From Comamonas kerstersii (lineage in GTDB: Bacteria; Pseudomonadota; Gammaproteobacteria; Burkholderiales; Burkholderiaceae_C), in contig NZ_VZOT01000001.1 of assembly GCF_008801935.1 (NCBI RefSeq), forward strand, positions 1 to 64,000: a stretch of DNA of 64,000 nt, written 5' to 3'. Shown in pieces: positions 15,811 through 24,681 of the stretch (position 1 is the first letter of the stretch; the number at the start of each line of letters is the position of its first letter). Under the pieces are notes generated by a model. The model did not search any database. It was not told the DNA's origin and saw only the letters and a list, made by a program, of their open reading frames with translations. Both the position numbers and the translations under genes were made by a program.

Positions 15811-18438
15811 ATGAACAACTATCGCAAGCCGCTGCCCGGCACAGCACTGCATTTCTTTGACGCACAAGCCGCCGTGGAAGACATTCGCCCCGGCGCCTGG
15901 GCCACGCTTCCCTACACCTGTCGCGTACATGCGGAAAACCTGGTGCGTCGCAGTGATGCATCCCTGCTCACCGGCTACCTCACGCAAATCATTGAGCGCA
16001 AACGCGAGCGCGACTTTCCATGGTTCCCGGCACGCGTGGTGTGCCACGACATCCTAGGCCAAACGGCGCTGGTCGATCTGGCGGGCCTGCGCGATGCGAT
16101 TGCCGGGCAAGGCGCAGACCCTGCCGCCGTCAACCCCGTGGTGCCGGTGCAGTTGATTGTGGACCATTCGCTGGCCGTGGAATGCGGCGGCGATGACCCT
16201 AAAGCGCTGGAGAAAAACCGCGCCATTGAAGACCGGCGCAATGCAGACCGCTTCCACTTTATCGACTGGTGCAGGCATGCATTCAGGAATGTGGAAGTCA
16301 TTCCTGCGGGCAACGGCATCATGCACCAGATCAATCTGGAGCGCATGAGCCCTGTGATCCATGCCGTCAACGGTGAAGCCTACCCGGATACCCTGGTCGG
16401 CACAGACAGCCACACGCCGCATGTGGATGCCCTCGGTGTCATTGCAGTGGGTGTGGGCGGGCTGGAAGCAGAAAGCGTTATGCTGGGCCGCGCCTCATGG
16501 ATGCGCTTGCCGGAAATCGTTGGCGTGCAACTCACCGGCCAACGCCAGCAAGGCATTACAGCCACGGACATCGTGCTGGCTCTCACCGAGTTTTTGCGCC
16601 AGCAGAAAGTGGTGGGCACTTATCTGGAGTTTTACGGAGAAGGCGCGCGCAGCCTCACGATTGGCGACCGTGCCACCATCTCCAACATGGCGCCGGAGTA
16701 TGGGGCCACAGCCGCCATGTTCGCCATCGACGAGCAGACGATTGCCTACCTCCGGCTGACGGGCCGGGAGCCTGAGCAAGTGCAGCTGGTCGAAACCTAT
16801 GCCCGGCAAGCCGGTTTGTGGGCTGACAGCCTGGCCAGCGTGCAATACGAACGCTGCTTGCAGTTTGATCTTTCCAGCGTCACCCGCAGCATTGCAGGCC
16901 CGTCGAATCCTCACGCACGCGTCGCAACCTCTGAACTGTCTGCCAAGGGAATTGCTGGCCCGTGGACGCAAACCGAAGGTCAAATGCCCGATGGCGCCGT
17001 CATCATTGCCGCCATCACCAGCTGCACCAACACCAGCAACCCGCGCAATGTGATTGCCGCGGGCTTGCTGGCACGCAATGCCCGCAATCTGGGCCTCACG
17101 CGCAAGCCCTGGGTCAAGACCTCTTTGGCGCCTGGCTCCAAAACCGTGCCTCTGTATTTGCAGCAGGCAGGTCTGATGCAGGACCTGCAAGCGCTGGGCT
17201 TTGGTGTGGTCGCCTTTGCCTGCACCACCTGCAATGGCATGAGCGGGGCCTTGGAGCCGCAGATGGAGCAAGAGATCCGGGCGCGCGACCTGTACACCAC
17301 AGCCGTCCTTTCCGGCAACCGCAATTTCGATGGACGCATCCATCCGCTGATCAAACAGGCTTTCCTGGCCTCACCGCCGCTGGTGGTGGCCTATGCGATA
17401 GCAGGCACGATCCGCTTTGACATTGAAAACGATGTGCTGGGCAGCTTTCAAGGCCGCGAAATTCGCCTGAAAGAAATCTGGCCGACCGACGAAGAGATTG
17501 ACGCCATCCTCCAAGCGGCTGTGCAACCTGCCCAGTACCGTGCGGTATACGAGCCCATGTTTGCCATCCACACAGACACCAGACAGGCCACATCACCGCT
17601 GTACGCATGGCGCCCGCAGAGCACCTACATTCGCCGCCCCCCCTATTGGGAAGGGGCACTGACAGGCGAACGCACGCTGCGGGGCATGCGCCCCCTGGCC
17701 ATACTGCCGGACAACATCACCACCGACCACATCTCCCCGTCCAACGCCATCTTGCCGGACTCGGCCGCCGGCGAATACCTGCACAAAATGGGCTTGCCAG
17801 AGCAAGACTTCAACTCCTACGCCACGCACCGGGGTGATCACCTGACCGCCCAACGCGCCACCTTTGCCAACCCCAAGCTGTTCAACGAAATGGTGGTGGA
17901 TGCCCAGGGCAAAGTGCGGCAAGGGTCGCTGGCCCGTGTAGAGCCGGAAGGCAAGGTGATGCGCATGTGGGAAGCGATAGAGACCTATATGCAGCGCAAA
18001 CAGCCGCTGATCATCATTGCGGGCGCGGATTACGGCCAAGGCTCCAGCCGTGACTGGGCCGCCAAGGGCGTGCGCCTGGCGGGTGTTGAAGCCATTGTGG
18101 CCGAGGGCTTTGAACGCATTCACCGCACCAACCTGATTGGCATGGGCGTGCTGCCCCTGGAGTTTCTGCCCGGCACCACGCGCCACACACTGGCGCTGGA
18201 TGGCACGGAAACCTTTGATGTGGTGGGCCAGCCCCAGCCACGCGCCCAGCTGACGCTGTACATCTATCGCAGCACGGGCGCTCGCACGCAAGTGCCCGTC
18301 ACCTGCCGCTTAGACACGGCCGAAGAAGTCAGCATTTATGAAGCCGGAGGCGTGCTGCAGCGCTTTGCCCAGGACTTCCTGGCAAACTGCGTGCATACCA
18401 GCTCCAAGCCCGAAGCGCTGGAACGCCATCAGGCCTGA
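15811..18438 (+). CDS. acnD: 2-methylcitrate dehydratase, Fe/S-dependent (AcnD)
   Basis: The 875-residue aconitase-family protein dehydrates 2-methylcitrate to 2-methyl-trans-aconitate, the substrate of PrpF. The length fits AcnD (about 865). The 4Fe-4S ligands are in their family motifs, SCTNTSNPRN in the middle and ACTTCNGMSG further on. The C-terminal swivel domain shows DNITTDHISPSNAI and YGQGSSRDWAAKG. The N-terminus, MNNYRKPLPGTALHFFDAQA, is AcnD-like rather than AcnA-like. prpF follows 36 bp later, the usual AcnD-PrpF pair that replaces PrpD. Confidence 0.94.
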   Translation: MNNYRKPLPGTALHFFDAQAAVEDIRPGAWATLPYTCRVHAENLVRRSDASLLTGYLTQIIERKRERDFPWFPARVVCHDILGQTALVDLAGLRDAIAGQGADPAAVNPVVPVQLIVDHSLAVECGGDDPKALEKNRAIEDRRNADRFHFIDWCRHAFRNVEVIPAGNGIMHQINLERMSPVIHAVNGEAYPDTLVGTDSHTPHVDALGVIAVGVGGLEAESVMLGRASWMRLPEIVGVQLTGQRQQGITATDIVLALTEFLRQQKVVGTYLEFYGEGARSLTIGDRATISNMAPEYGATAAMFAIDEQTIAYLRLTGREPEQVQLVETYARQAGLWADSLASVQYERCLQFDLSSVTRSIAGPSNPHARVATSELSAKGIAGPWTQTEGQMPDGAVIIAAITSCTNTSNPRNVIAAGLLARNARNLGLTRKPWVKTSLAPGSKTVPLYLQQAGLMQDLQALGFGVVAFACTTCNGMSGALEPQMEQEIRARDLYTTAVLSGNRNFDGRIHPLIKQAFLASPPLVVAYAIAGTIRFDIENDVLGSFQGREIRLKEIWPTDEEIDAILQAAVQPAQYRAVYEPMFAIHTDTRQATSPLYAWRPQSTYIRRPPYWEGALTGERTLRGMRPLAILPDNITTDHISPSNAILPDSAAGEYLHKMGLPEQDFNSYATHRGDHLTAQRATFANPKLFNEMVVDAQGKVRQGSLARVEPEGKVMRMWEAIETYMQRKQPLIIIAGADYGQGSSRDWAAKGVRLAGVEAIVAEGFERIHRTNLIGMGVLPLEFLPGTTRHTLALDGTETFDVVGQPQPRAQLTLYIYRSTGARTQVPVTCRLDTAEEVSIYEAGGVLQRFAQDFLANCVHTSSKPEALERHQA

Positions 18439-18474
18439 CGGACACCTACGGCAACCCACAGGGAAGCAAACCGC

Positions 18475-19680
18475 ATGCGTCACATTCACTCACCCGCAAC
18501 GCAGATCAAAATTCCCGCCATCTACATGCGCGGCGGCACCAGCAAAGGGGTGTTCTTCCGGCGGCAAGACTTGCCCGCCGAGGCTCGGCAGCCAGGCCCC
18601 GTGCGGGACGCCATCTTGCTGCGCACCCTGGGCAGCCCGGACCCCTACGGCAAACAGATCGATGGCATGGGCAATGCCTCGTCCAGCACCAGCAAGGCTG
18701 TCATCCTCAGTGCCAGCAGCCGCCCGGACCATGATGTGGACTATCTGTTTGGCCAAGTCTCCATCGACCAGCCCTTGGTGGACTGGAGCGGTAACTGTGG
18801 CAATTTGAGCGCCGCCGTTGGCCCCTGCGCCATTCACATGGGTCTGATTCCGGCGCAGCGCCTGCCTCACACCGGCGTAGCCACCATCCGTATCTGGCAG
18901 GCCAATATTGGCAGAACCATCGTGGCCCACGTCCCCATGCAGAACGGTCAGGTGCAGGAGCTGGGTGACTTCGAGCTCGATGGCGTCAGCTTTCCTGCCG
19001 CAGAAATTGCCCTGGAATTTGTGGATCCGGCAGATGACGGAAATGGTGCTGCCATGTTTCCTACCGGCCATCTCGTCGACACCTTGGAAGTGCCGGGCGT
19101 TGGCACCTTCAGCGCCACCTGCATCAATGCCGGCATTCCCACCATCTTCCTGAACGCTGCAGATCTGGGCTACACCGGGTGCGAGCGGCAATCCGACATC
19201 AATGAAGACCCAGCCGCACTGGCCAGGCTGGAACGCATCCGCGCCTGCGCAGCTTTGAAAATGGGCCTGATCCGCAGCCTGGATGACGCAGCCGCCCGCC
19301 AGCACACGCCCAAGTTGGCGTGGGTAGGACCGCCTCGAAGCTATACCGCGTCCAGCGGCAGACGCATGGAGGCTGCGCACATCGACCTGGTGGTGCGCGC
19401 CCTGTCCATGGGCAAGCTGCACCACGCCATGATGGGCACTGCAGCCGTTGCCATTGGCACAGCCGCCGCTATTCCCGGCACCCTGGTGAATCTGGCGGCA
19501 GGCGGTGGCGAGCGCAGCAGCGTGGTGTTTGGCCATCCCAGCGGCAGCTTGCGCGTTGGTGCGCAGGCCGAACTGGTGCAAGGCCAGTGGCAAGTGCGCA
19601 AGGCACTGATGAGCCGCAGCGCCCGCATTCTGATGGAAGGCTGGGTGCGTGTGCCTGCACAGACACTGCATGCAGAATAA
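18475..19680 (+). CDS. prpF: 2-methyl-aconitate cis-trans isomerase
   Basis: The 401-residue protein belongs to the diaminopimelate-epimerase-like fold PrpF family. It isomerises the trans-aconitate product of AcnD so that methylisocitrate can be formed. The signature RGGTSKGVFF (residues 19-28) includes the Lys implicated in catalysis, and DWSGNCGNLSAAVGP carries the substrate-binding Cys region. The C-terminal FGHPSGSLRVGA is also typical. It lies 36 bp after acnD and 64 bp before the lyase gene, consistent with one transcript. Confidence 0.94.
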   Translation: MRHIHSPATQIKIPAIYMRGGTSKGVFFRRQDLPAEARQPGPVRDAILLRTLGSPDPYGKQIDGMGNASSSTSKAVILSASSRPDHDVDYLFGQVSIDQPLVDWSGNCGNLSAAVGPCAIHMGLIPAQRLPHTGVATIRIWQANIGRTIVAHVPMQNGQVQELGDFELDGVSFPAAEIALEFVDPADDGNGAAMFPTGHLVDTLEVPGVGTFSATCINAGIPTIFLNAADLGYTGCERQSDINEDPAALARLERIRACAALKMGLIRSLDDAAARQHTPKLAWVGPPRSYTASSGRRMEAAHIDLVVRALSMGKLHHAMMGTAAVAIGTAAAIPGTLVNLAAGGGERSSVVFGHPSGSLRVGAQAELVQGQWQVRKALMSRSARILMEGWVRVPAQTLHAE

Positions 19681-19744
19681 GCATGAAATTGGCCGCTAAC
19701 GCTTGCTACATGAACGCTATCAGCTATTAAAAGAGAGACAAACC

Positions 19745-20605
19745 ATGAATCCCAAACAAAAACTCAAGGCCCTGGCAGACGCACGCCTCGGCGTGATCGT
19801 GCCCGGCGCATTCAATGCCCTGTCGGCCAAAGTGATTGAAGACCTGGGCTTTGAAGCCATCTACGTCACCGGTGCCGGCGTCACCAATATGTGGTTGGGC
19901 ATGCCGGATCAGGGCTTCATGGGCCTGACCGACATCGCCGACCACACTGCGCGCATCCGCGATACCGTGCAAGTGCCGCTGCTGGTCGATGCCGACACCG
20001 GATTTGGCAATGCTGTCAATACCTACCACACAGTGCGCACGCTGGAGCGCGCCGGCGCTGACTGCATTCAGCTGGAAGACCAGGTCAGTCCCAAGCGCTG
20101 CGGTCACTTCAATGGCAAAGACGTCATTGCAACCAGCGAAATGCTGGGCAAGATCAAGGCCGCCGTTGACGCACGCCGTGACAGCGCCACCCTCATCATG
20201 GCCCGCACCGATGCCGCCGCCGTGCATGGATTCGAGGCCGCCCTCGAACGTGCCCAGGCCTTTGAAGAAGCAGGTGCTGACATCTTGTTCGTGGAAGCTG
20301 TCACCACCGCCGAACACGTACGCGCCCTGCCTCAGCGGCTCCAAGCCCCTCAGCTCATGAACATGGTCATCGGCGGCAAGACCCCCATCTTCAATGCCGA
20401 CGAGCTGGGAGCCTTGGGCTTTGGCTTTGTGCTGTACGCCAACGCCGCCCTGCAAGGCGCTGTGGCTGGCATGCAAAAGTGCCTGACTCTCCTGCGTGAT
20501 GCACGCCAGGTGCAAGAGGACCCCGGCATCGTGGCCTCTTTCGAGGAGCGCCAGCGGCTGGTGAACAAGGCGTTCTGGGACGCACTGGAACACAACTACC
20601 GCTGA
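19745..20605 (+). CDS. prpB: Methylisocitrate lyase-like enzyme (ICL/PEP mutase family)
   Basis: The 286-residue protein has the ICL/PEP-mutase barrel motifs. VDADTGFGNA carries metal-binding D82 and D84, and SPKRCGH carries the catalytic Cys119. The operon position implies cleavage of 2-methylisocitrate to pyruvate and succinate. The sequence after KRCGH (FNGKDVI) and the later PQLMNMVIGGKTPIFNADEL differ from the usual PrpB text, which has HRPNK and a TEFGATPLF-like stretch. The enzyme is therefore nearer to dimethylmalate-lyase or phosphonomutase-like relatives. ATG 19745 is taken because the family N-terminus starts there; the 14 codons upstream to 19703 are non-homologous. The reaction is inferred from context. 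Confidence 0.75.
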   Translation: MNPKQKLKALADARLGVIVPGAFNALSAKVIEDLGFEAIYVTGAGVTNMWLGMPDQGFMGLTDIADHTARIRDTVQVPLLVDADTGFGNAVNTYHTVRTLERAGADCIQLEDQVSPKRCGHFNGKDVIATSEMLGKIKAAVDARRDSATLIMARTDAAAVHGFEAALERAQAFEEAGADILFVEAVTTAEHVRALPQRLQAPQLMNMVIGGKTPIFNADELGALGFGFVLYANAALQGAVAGMQKCLTLLRDARQVQEDPGIVASFEERQRLVNKAFWDALEHNYR

Positions 20606-20658
20606 TCCGACGCCGCTTCCCCCGGCCAACCTACAGCAGCTCAATCCCCGGAAGCGCC

Positions 20659-21363
20659 TTAAATATCAGGTCCCGGATGATTGCGCACGTTCTTGACGAA
20701 TAAATCAGGTGCTTTCATCTTCCATTTTTTGAGTGCTTGAACTGGGGCTTCGTGCCCCAGTGCCTTTTGCGGCAAGTGGTGGTGATACAGCCAGACAAAC
20801 CTGTGCAGCGTCTTCTCCAAATCCTCTGCGCTGTTGAAGTGGTGCGCGCGCAGTACTTGACTCAGGCGGCCATGGAAGCGCTCGACCATGCCGTTGGTTT
20901 TTGGCGTCCTGGGCTTGGTGAGCCGATGTTCTATCCCCAGTGCTTGGCATAGCTGGTCGAATTCGTGCTCGCCTGTGGGCTGGCGAGTGCGACTGCCAAA
21001 CAAGCGGTCTGTGAACTCTTTGCCGTTGTCGGTGAGGATGGTGTGAATCCTAAATGCTGCTGCTTTGCGGACGGCGGCCAAGAAGGCTTTGGCGGACGCT
21101 GCCGTCTTGTGTTGCTTGATATCAATGAACACCCAGCGTGTGGCCCGATCAATGGCAACAAAGACATAGCGGCGCTTGTCCTCATCTTGCATCTGGGGCA
21201 GGTACTTCACATCTACATGCACATAGCCAGGCTCATACGCCTTGAAGGGTTTGTGCTCGCTCTCAGGCTTGGGCTGTACGGGCAATCTGGAGTAGCCTCG
21301 TCTGCGCAGCAAGCGATCCAGCGCAGAACGGCTCATGGCCGGCTCAATGAACGTTGCTGCCAT
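20659..21363 (-). pseudogene. IS481-family transposase, 5'-truncated
   Basis: The frame encodes about 235 residues of an IS481 transposase that is usually about 330-350 residues long. It contains the DDE catalytic core: HVDVKYLP with the first Asp, LTDNGKEF with the second, and NGMVERFHGR with the Glu. Homology begins at about FIEPAMSRSALDRLLRRRGY. The N-terminal helix-turn-helix, about 100 residues, is missing, and a stop codon lies directly upstream in frame. The remnant lies between prpB and ahpF, with the C-terminal side only 54 bp from the prpB stop. The element is probably inactive. Confidence 0.8.
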
Positions 21364-21617
21364 GGACTATCTGCAGCTCGAATGGATCACGCTAGCAAGT
21401 TGCCCCAGCCCTGGGAACTTGCCTGCGCTGCTGCAGCGTATGCGCATAAGGCTCAGCGAGAGGTTGTTGCCCAAACAACGACGGGGGCGAACATGCCCCC
21501 GTGTGGTCAAAAAAGTGCCTTCACGCTATCCCGTCAAGCAGGTCAGAAAACCTTAAGTGAAAGGCATTACTGCCGGAGCAGTCCTTTTTGCGAGCAAACG
21601 ATTACGTTTTGTGCCCA

Positions 21618-23174
21618 TCAATGGCGAATCAGGTGGTCAAAGGCCGACAGGGCAGCTGTAGCACCTGCGCCGGTGGCAATCACAATCTGCTTGTAAGGCA
21701 CATTGGTGCAGTCACCCGCGGCAAACACGCCGGGCACATTGGTTTCGCCCTTGGCATTGATTTCGATCTCGCCAAAGCGGCTCAGGTTGACGGTGCCCTT
21801 GAGCCAGTCGGTGTTGGGCAGCAGGCCAATCTGTACAAAGATGCCTTCCAGTTCCACGGTCTTGACCTCTTCGGTCACGCGGTCCTTGTAGGTGATGCCA
21901 GTGACCTTCTTGCCGTCGCCATTGACTTCCGTGGTCTGGGCGTTGGTGATCACGGTCACATTGGGCAGGCTGTGCAGTTTCTTCTGCAGCACGGCGTCGG
22001 CCTTCAGGGTGTCGGCAAACTCGAACAGGGTGACGTGCTTGACGAGACCGGCCAGGTCGATGGCAGCTTCCACGCCGGAGTTACCGCCACCGATCACGGC
22101 CACGGGCTTGCCCTTGAACAGAGGGCCGTCGCAGTGGGGGCAGAAAGTCACGCCCTTGGTCAGGTACTGCTCTTCGCCGGGCACGTTCATGTGGCGCCAG
22201 CGGGCGCCGGTGGACAGGATCACGGTCTTGGACTTGAGCACTGCACCGGATTCGGTGTGCACTTCAATCAGGCCACCTTCGGTGGTGGCGGGCACCAGCT
22301 TGGCAGCCTTTTGCTGGTTCATCACGTCCACGTCGTAGTCACGGATGTGGGCAGCCATGGCAGCAGCCAGCTTGGGGCCTTCGGTCTTGGAGACCGAGAT
22401 GAAGTTCTCGATGTCCACGGTATCCAGCACCTGGCCGCCCAGACGCTCGGCAGCAATACCGGTGCGGATGCCCTTGCGAGCAGCGTAGATGGCTGCAGCC
22501 GCGCCAGCAGGGCCACCGCCGACAACCAGCACGTCAAACGCGTCCTTGGCAGAGATCTTGGCAGCTTCACGGGCCGCAGCGCCGGTGTCGACCTTGGCGA
22601 CGATCTCGGCCAGCTCCATACGGCCCTGACCAAAGCGCTCGCCGTTCACAAACACGGTGGGTACGCCCATGACTTCGCGGTCTTTGACTTCCTGCTGGAA
22701 CAGGCCGCCGTCAATGGCAGTGTGGGTGATGTTGGGGTTCAGGGCCGACATCAGGTTCAGCGCCTGCACCACGTCCGGGCAGTTGTGGCAGGACAGGGAG
22801 TAGTAGGTCTCGAAGTGCAAAGGCATGTCAATGGCCTTGACTTGTTCGAGCAGATCAGCCGACTCCTTGGAGGGATGGCCACCTACGTGCAGCAGCGCCA
22901 GCACGAGGGAGGTGAATTCGTGACCCAGGGGCACACCGGCAAAGCGCACGCCAGTTTCCACACCGGGGTTGTTGATGGCGAACGAGGGCTTGCGCACGTT
23001 CAGATCGTTGTTCTCAACGACGGTGATCTTGTCGCTCAGCGCGGCCAGATCCGCCAGCAAAGACTTGACTTCGCCAGCCGCCTTGCTGTCGTCCAAAGTT
23101 GCCACCAGTTCCAGGGGCTTTTGCAGCTTTTCGAGGTAAGCCTTGAGTTGGGTTTTGAGATTGGCGTCCAGCAT
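21618..23174 (-). CDS. ahpF: Alkyl hydroperoxide reductase subunit F
   Basis: This flavoprotein disulfide reductase of 518 residues transfers electrons from NADH to AhpC. The N-terminal double thioredoxin-fold domain has the redox pair in [10 protein letters not shown]. The thioredoxin-reductase-like part has [17 protein letters not shown] for FAD, the second redox pair FCPHCDGP and [17 protein letters not shown] for NADH. The C-terminal [16 protein letters not shown] completes the pattern. ATG 23174 ([14 protein letters not shown]) matches the usual family start; an in-frame TTG at 23183 is less likely, and AGGA lies ten bases upstream of the ATG. It follows ahpC on the same strand, separated by a terminator-like hairpin that may lower its expression relative to ahpC. 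Confidence 0.95.
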   Translation of the reverse strand: MLDANLKTQLKAYLEKLQKPLELVATLDDSKAAGEVKSLLADLAALSDKITVVENNDLNVRKPSFAINNPGVETGVRFAGVPLGHEFTSLVLALLHVGGHPSKESADLLEQVKAIDMPLHFETYYSLSCHNCPDVVQALNLMSALNPNITHTAIDGGLFQQEVKDREVMGVPTVFVNGERFGQGRMELAEIVAKVDTGAAAREAAKISAKDAFDVLVVGGGPAGAAAAIYAARKGIRTGIAAERLGGQVLDTVDIENFISVSKTEGPKLAAAMAAHIRDYDVDVMNQQKAAKLVPATTEGGLIEVHTESGAVLKSKTVILSTGARWRHMNVPGEEQYLTKGVTFCPHCDGPLFKGKPVAVIGGGNSGVEAAIDLAGLVKHVTLFEFADTLKADAVLQKKLHSLPNVTVITNAQTTEVNGDGKKVTGITYKDRVTEEVKTVELEGIFVQIGLLPNTDWLKGTVNLSRFGEIEINAKGETNVPGVFAAGDCTNVPYKQIVIATGAGATAALSAFDHLIRH

Positions 23175-23228
23175 GATAGTCAAATCCTAATAAAAAATAA
23201 TTTCGATAGTATTGTTTTTCGAGCTACT

Positions 23229-23257
23229 AAAAAAGCCCGGGCAAGCCCAGGCTTTTT
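23229..23257 (-). terminator. Terminator-like hairpin between ahpC and ahpF
   Basis: AAAAAAGCCCGGG and CCCAGGCTTTTT form a GC stem with one mismatch around a CAAG loop, with A/T runs on both sides, directly after the ahpC stop. Partial termination here would give more AhpC than AhpF, as is normal for this system. Confidence 0.7.
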
Positions 23258-23269
23258 ACGGGCAAAAGC

Positions 23270-23833
23270 TTAGATCTTGCCAACCAGGTCCAGAGAAGGA
23301 GCCAGGGTAGCTTCGCCTTCGTTCCACTTGGCGGGGCACACTTCACCGGGGTGGTTACGCACGTACTGAGCAGCCTTGACCTTGCGCAGCAGATCTTCAG
23401 CGTTACGGCCGATGCCTTCAGCAGTGATTTCCACAGCCTGGATCACGCCATCGGGGTCAACAATGAAGGTACCGCGGTCAGCCAGGCCAACGCCAGGACG
23501 CATCACTTCGAAGTTGTTGGTCACAACGCCAGATGGGTCACCGATCATGGTGTACTTGATCTTGGCGATGGTCTCCGATGCGTCGTGCCATGCCTTGTGC
23601 ACGAAGTGGGTGTCGGTGGACACGGAGTAGATCTCTACGCCCAGCTTCTGGAATTCTTCGTAATGGTCAGCCACGTCGCCCAGCTCGGTGGGGCACACAA
23701 AGGTGAAGTCAGCAGGATAGAAGAAGAACACAGCCCACTTGCCCAGCACGTCCTTTTCGGACAGTTCGATGAACTTGCCATCCTTGAAGGCGGAAGCTTG
23801 GAAAGGCTTGATAACGGTATTGATCACGGACAT
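23270..23833 (-). CDS. ahpC: Alkyl hydroperoxide reductase subunit C (peroxiredoxin)
   Basis: The 187-residue typical 2-Cys peroxiredoxin has the peroxidatic Cys47 in FVCPTEL and the resolving Cys166 in GEVCPAKW. It reduces H2O2, organic peroxides and peroxynitrite in the cytoplasm and is recycled by AhpF, encoded just downstream. The length equals that of E. coli AhpC. ATG 23833 begins the conserved [12 protein letters not shown] and has AAGGGA upstream; a longer frame to 23899 is not homologous. The promoter lies in the A+T-rich spacer shared with the divergent bfr gene, which contains a TGATATT-A-ACTATCA dyad. Confidence 0.95.
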   Translation of the reverse strand: MSVINTVIKPFQASAFKDGKFIELSEKDVLGKWAVFFFYPADFTFVCPTELGDVADHYEEFQKLGVEIYSVSTDTHFVHKAWHDASETIAKIKYTMIGDPSGVVTNNFEVMRPGVGLADRGTFIVDPDGVIQAVEITAEGIGRNAEDLLRKVKAAQYVRNHPGEVCPAKWNEGEATLAPSLDLVGKI

Positions 23834-23916
23834 GGTAGTTCCCTTGTGGTTAACGACTGAAAACGTAGATAGTCTAATCGCCCTGAATAATTTAAACAAT
23901 CGATTGAATCAATTAA

Positions 23917-23943
23917 ATTGATTGATATTAACTATCAATCAAT
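23917..23943. promoter_or_regulatory. Perfect 11-bp palindrome, Fur-box-like, between ahpC and bfr
   Basis: ATTGATTGATA and TATCAATCAAT pair perfectly around TTAAC. The core TGATATT-A-ACTATCA (23923-23937) follows the 7-1-7 Fur box TGATAAT-N-ATTATCA with two mismatches. It lies in the divergent spacer of a peroxidase and an iron store gene. It could serve Fur or a peroxide regulator such as OxyR, whose ATAG/CTAT half-sites have a different spacing. Confidence 0.5.
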
Positions 23944-24129
23944 GGTTATAGGGTTATACATTTTCTACTCACTTCGCTTCTAGCGCCTGTAGAACAGTGC
24001 ATCTGGAACACGAACACTTCTCAACCTCACATGCAACCCGTCCGCTCGCCCATGGTCTTCGCTAGTGCTTTGGCATGGCTTGGTTGACAATGACCACATT
24101 CGCGCTACAACAACAGAAGGAGCCCCTCC

Positions 24130-24606
24130 ATGAAAGGCGACCCCCAAGTCATTGCTGCCCTGCAGGCGCAGCTGAAGAATGAGCTGACAGCCATCAACCA
24201 GTACTACATGCACTACCGCATGTACAAGCACTGGGGCTTTGAGGCGCTGGCCAAGATGGAATACAAGGAATCGATTGGTGAGATGAAGCACGCCGACTGG
24301 CTGATGGACCGCATCCTGATGCTGGACGGCCTCCCCAACCTGCAGGATCTGGGCAAGCTGCAGATCGGCGAAGACGTGCCTGAATGCCTGCAGTGCGACC
24401 TGAACCTGGAGCTGGCCGCACAGGCCACGATCAAGGATGGCATCAAAACCGCAGAAGCCGCGCACGATTTTGTCTCGCGCGATCTGCTGCTCAAGATTCT
24501 GGACGACACCGAGGAGCACATCGACTTCCTCGAAACCCAGTTCGACCTGATCGACAAGGTAGGCGTGCAGAACTATCTGCAAACCCAAATGGGCGAAGCA
24601 GAATAA
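24130..24606 (+). CDS. bfr: Bacterioferritin
   Basis: The 158-residue heme-containing ferritin oxidises Fe(II) and stores the mineral in a 24-subunit cage. All ferroxidase ligands are visible: E18, E51, H54 and, further on, the Glu of LNLELAAQ and the EEHIDF motif. Met52, the axial heme ligand at the dimer interface, is present in GEMKHADWLMDR. Length and sequence are typical of Bfr rather than FtnA. AAGGAG lies just before the start. The gene is divergent from ahpC and ends at a strong terminator. No bfd gene is seen beside it. Confidence 0.95.
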   Translation: MKGDPQVIAALQAQLKNELTAINQYYMHYRMYKHWGFEALAKMEYKESIGEMKHADWLMDRILMLDGLPNLQDLGKLQIGEDVPECLQCDLNLELAAQATIKDGIKTAEAAHDFVSRDLLLKILDDTEEHIDFLETQFDLIDKVGVQNYLQTQMGEAE

Positions 24607-24639
24607 GCCCTGCACACCATTGCTGCATGCAGACCATAG

Positions 24640-24665
24640 ACGGAGCCCCAGTGGCTCCGTTTTTT
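24640..24665 (+). terminator. Terminator between bfr and comEC
   Basis: ACGGAGCC-CCAGT-GGCTCCGT is followed by T6 (counting from the stem). It lies after bfr and before the convergent comEC stop. Confidence 0.85.
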
Positions 24666-24681
24666 GTCTGCTGCTGGGTGC

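Noticed and set aside
21588-23273. Plus-strand frame of 561 codons covering ahpF
   Set aside because: It is the antisense of ahpF, rich in His, Gly, Val and Gln, and has no recognised domain.
23834-24129. Full OxyR site (ATAG and CTAT half-sites with regular spacing)
   Set aside because: ATAG- and CTAT-like words occur, but the spacing does not match the OxyR pattern, so only the palindrome is reported.
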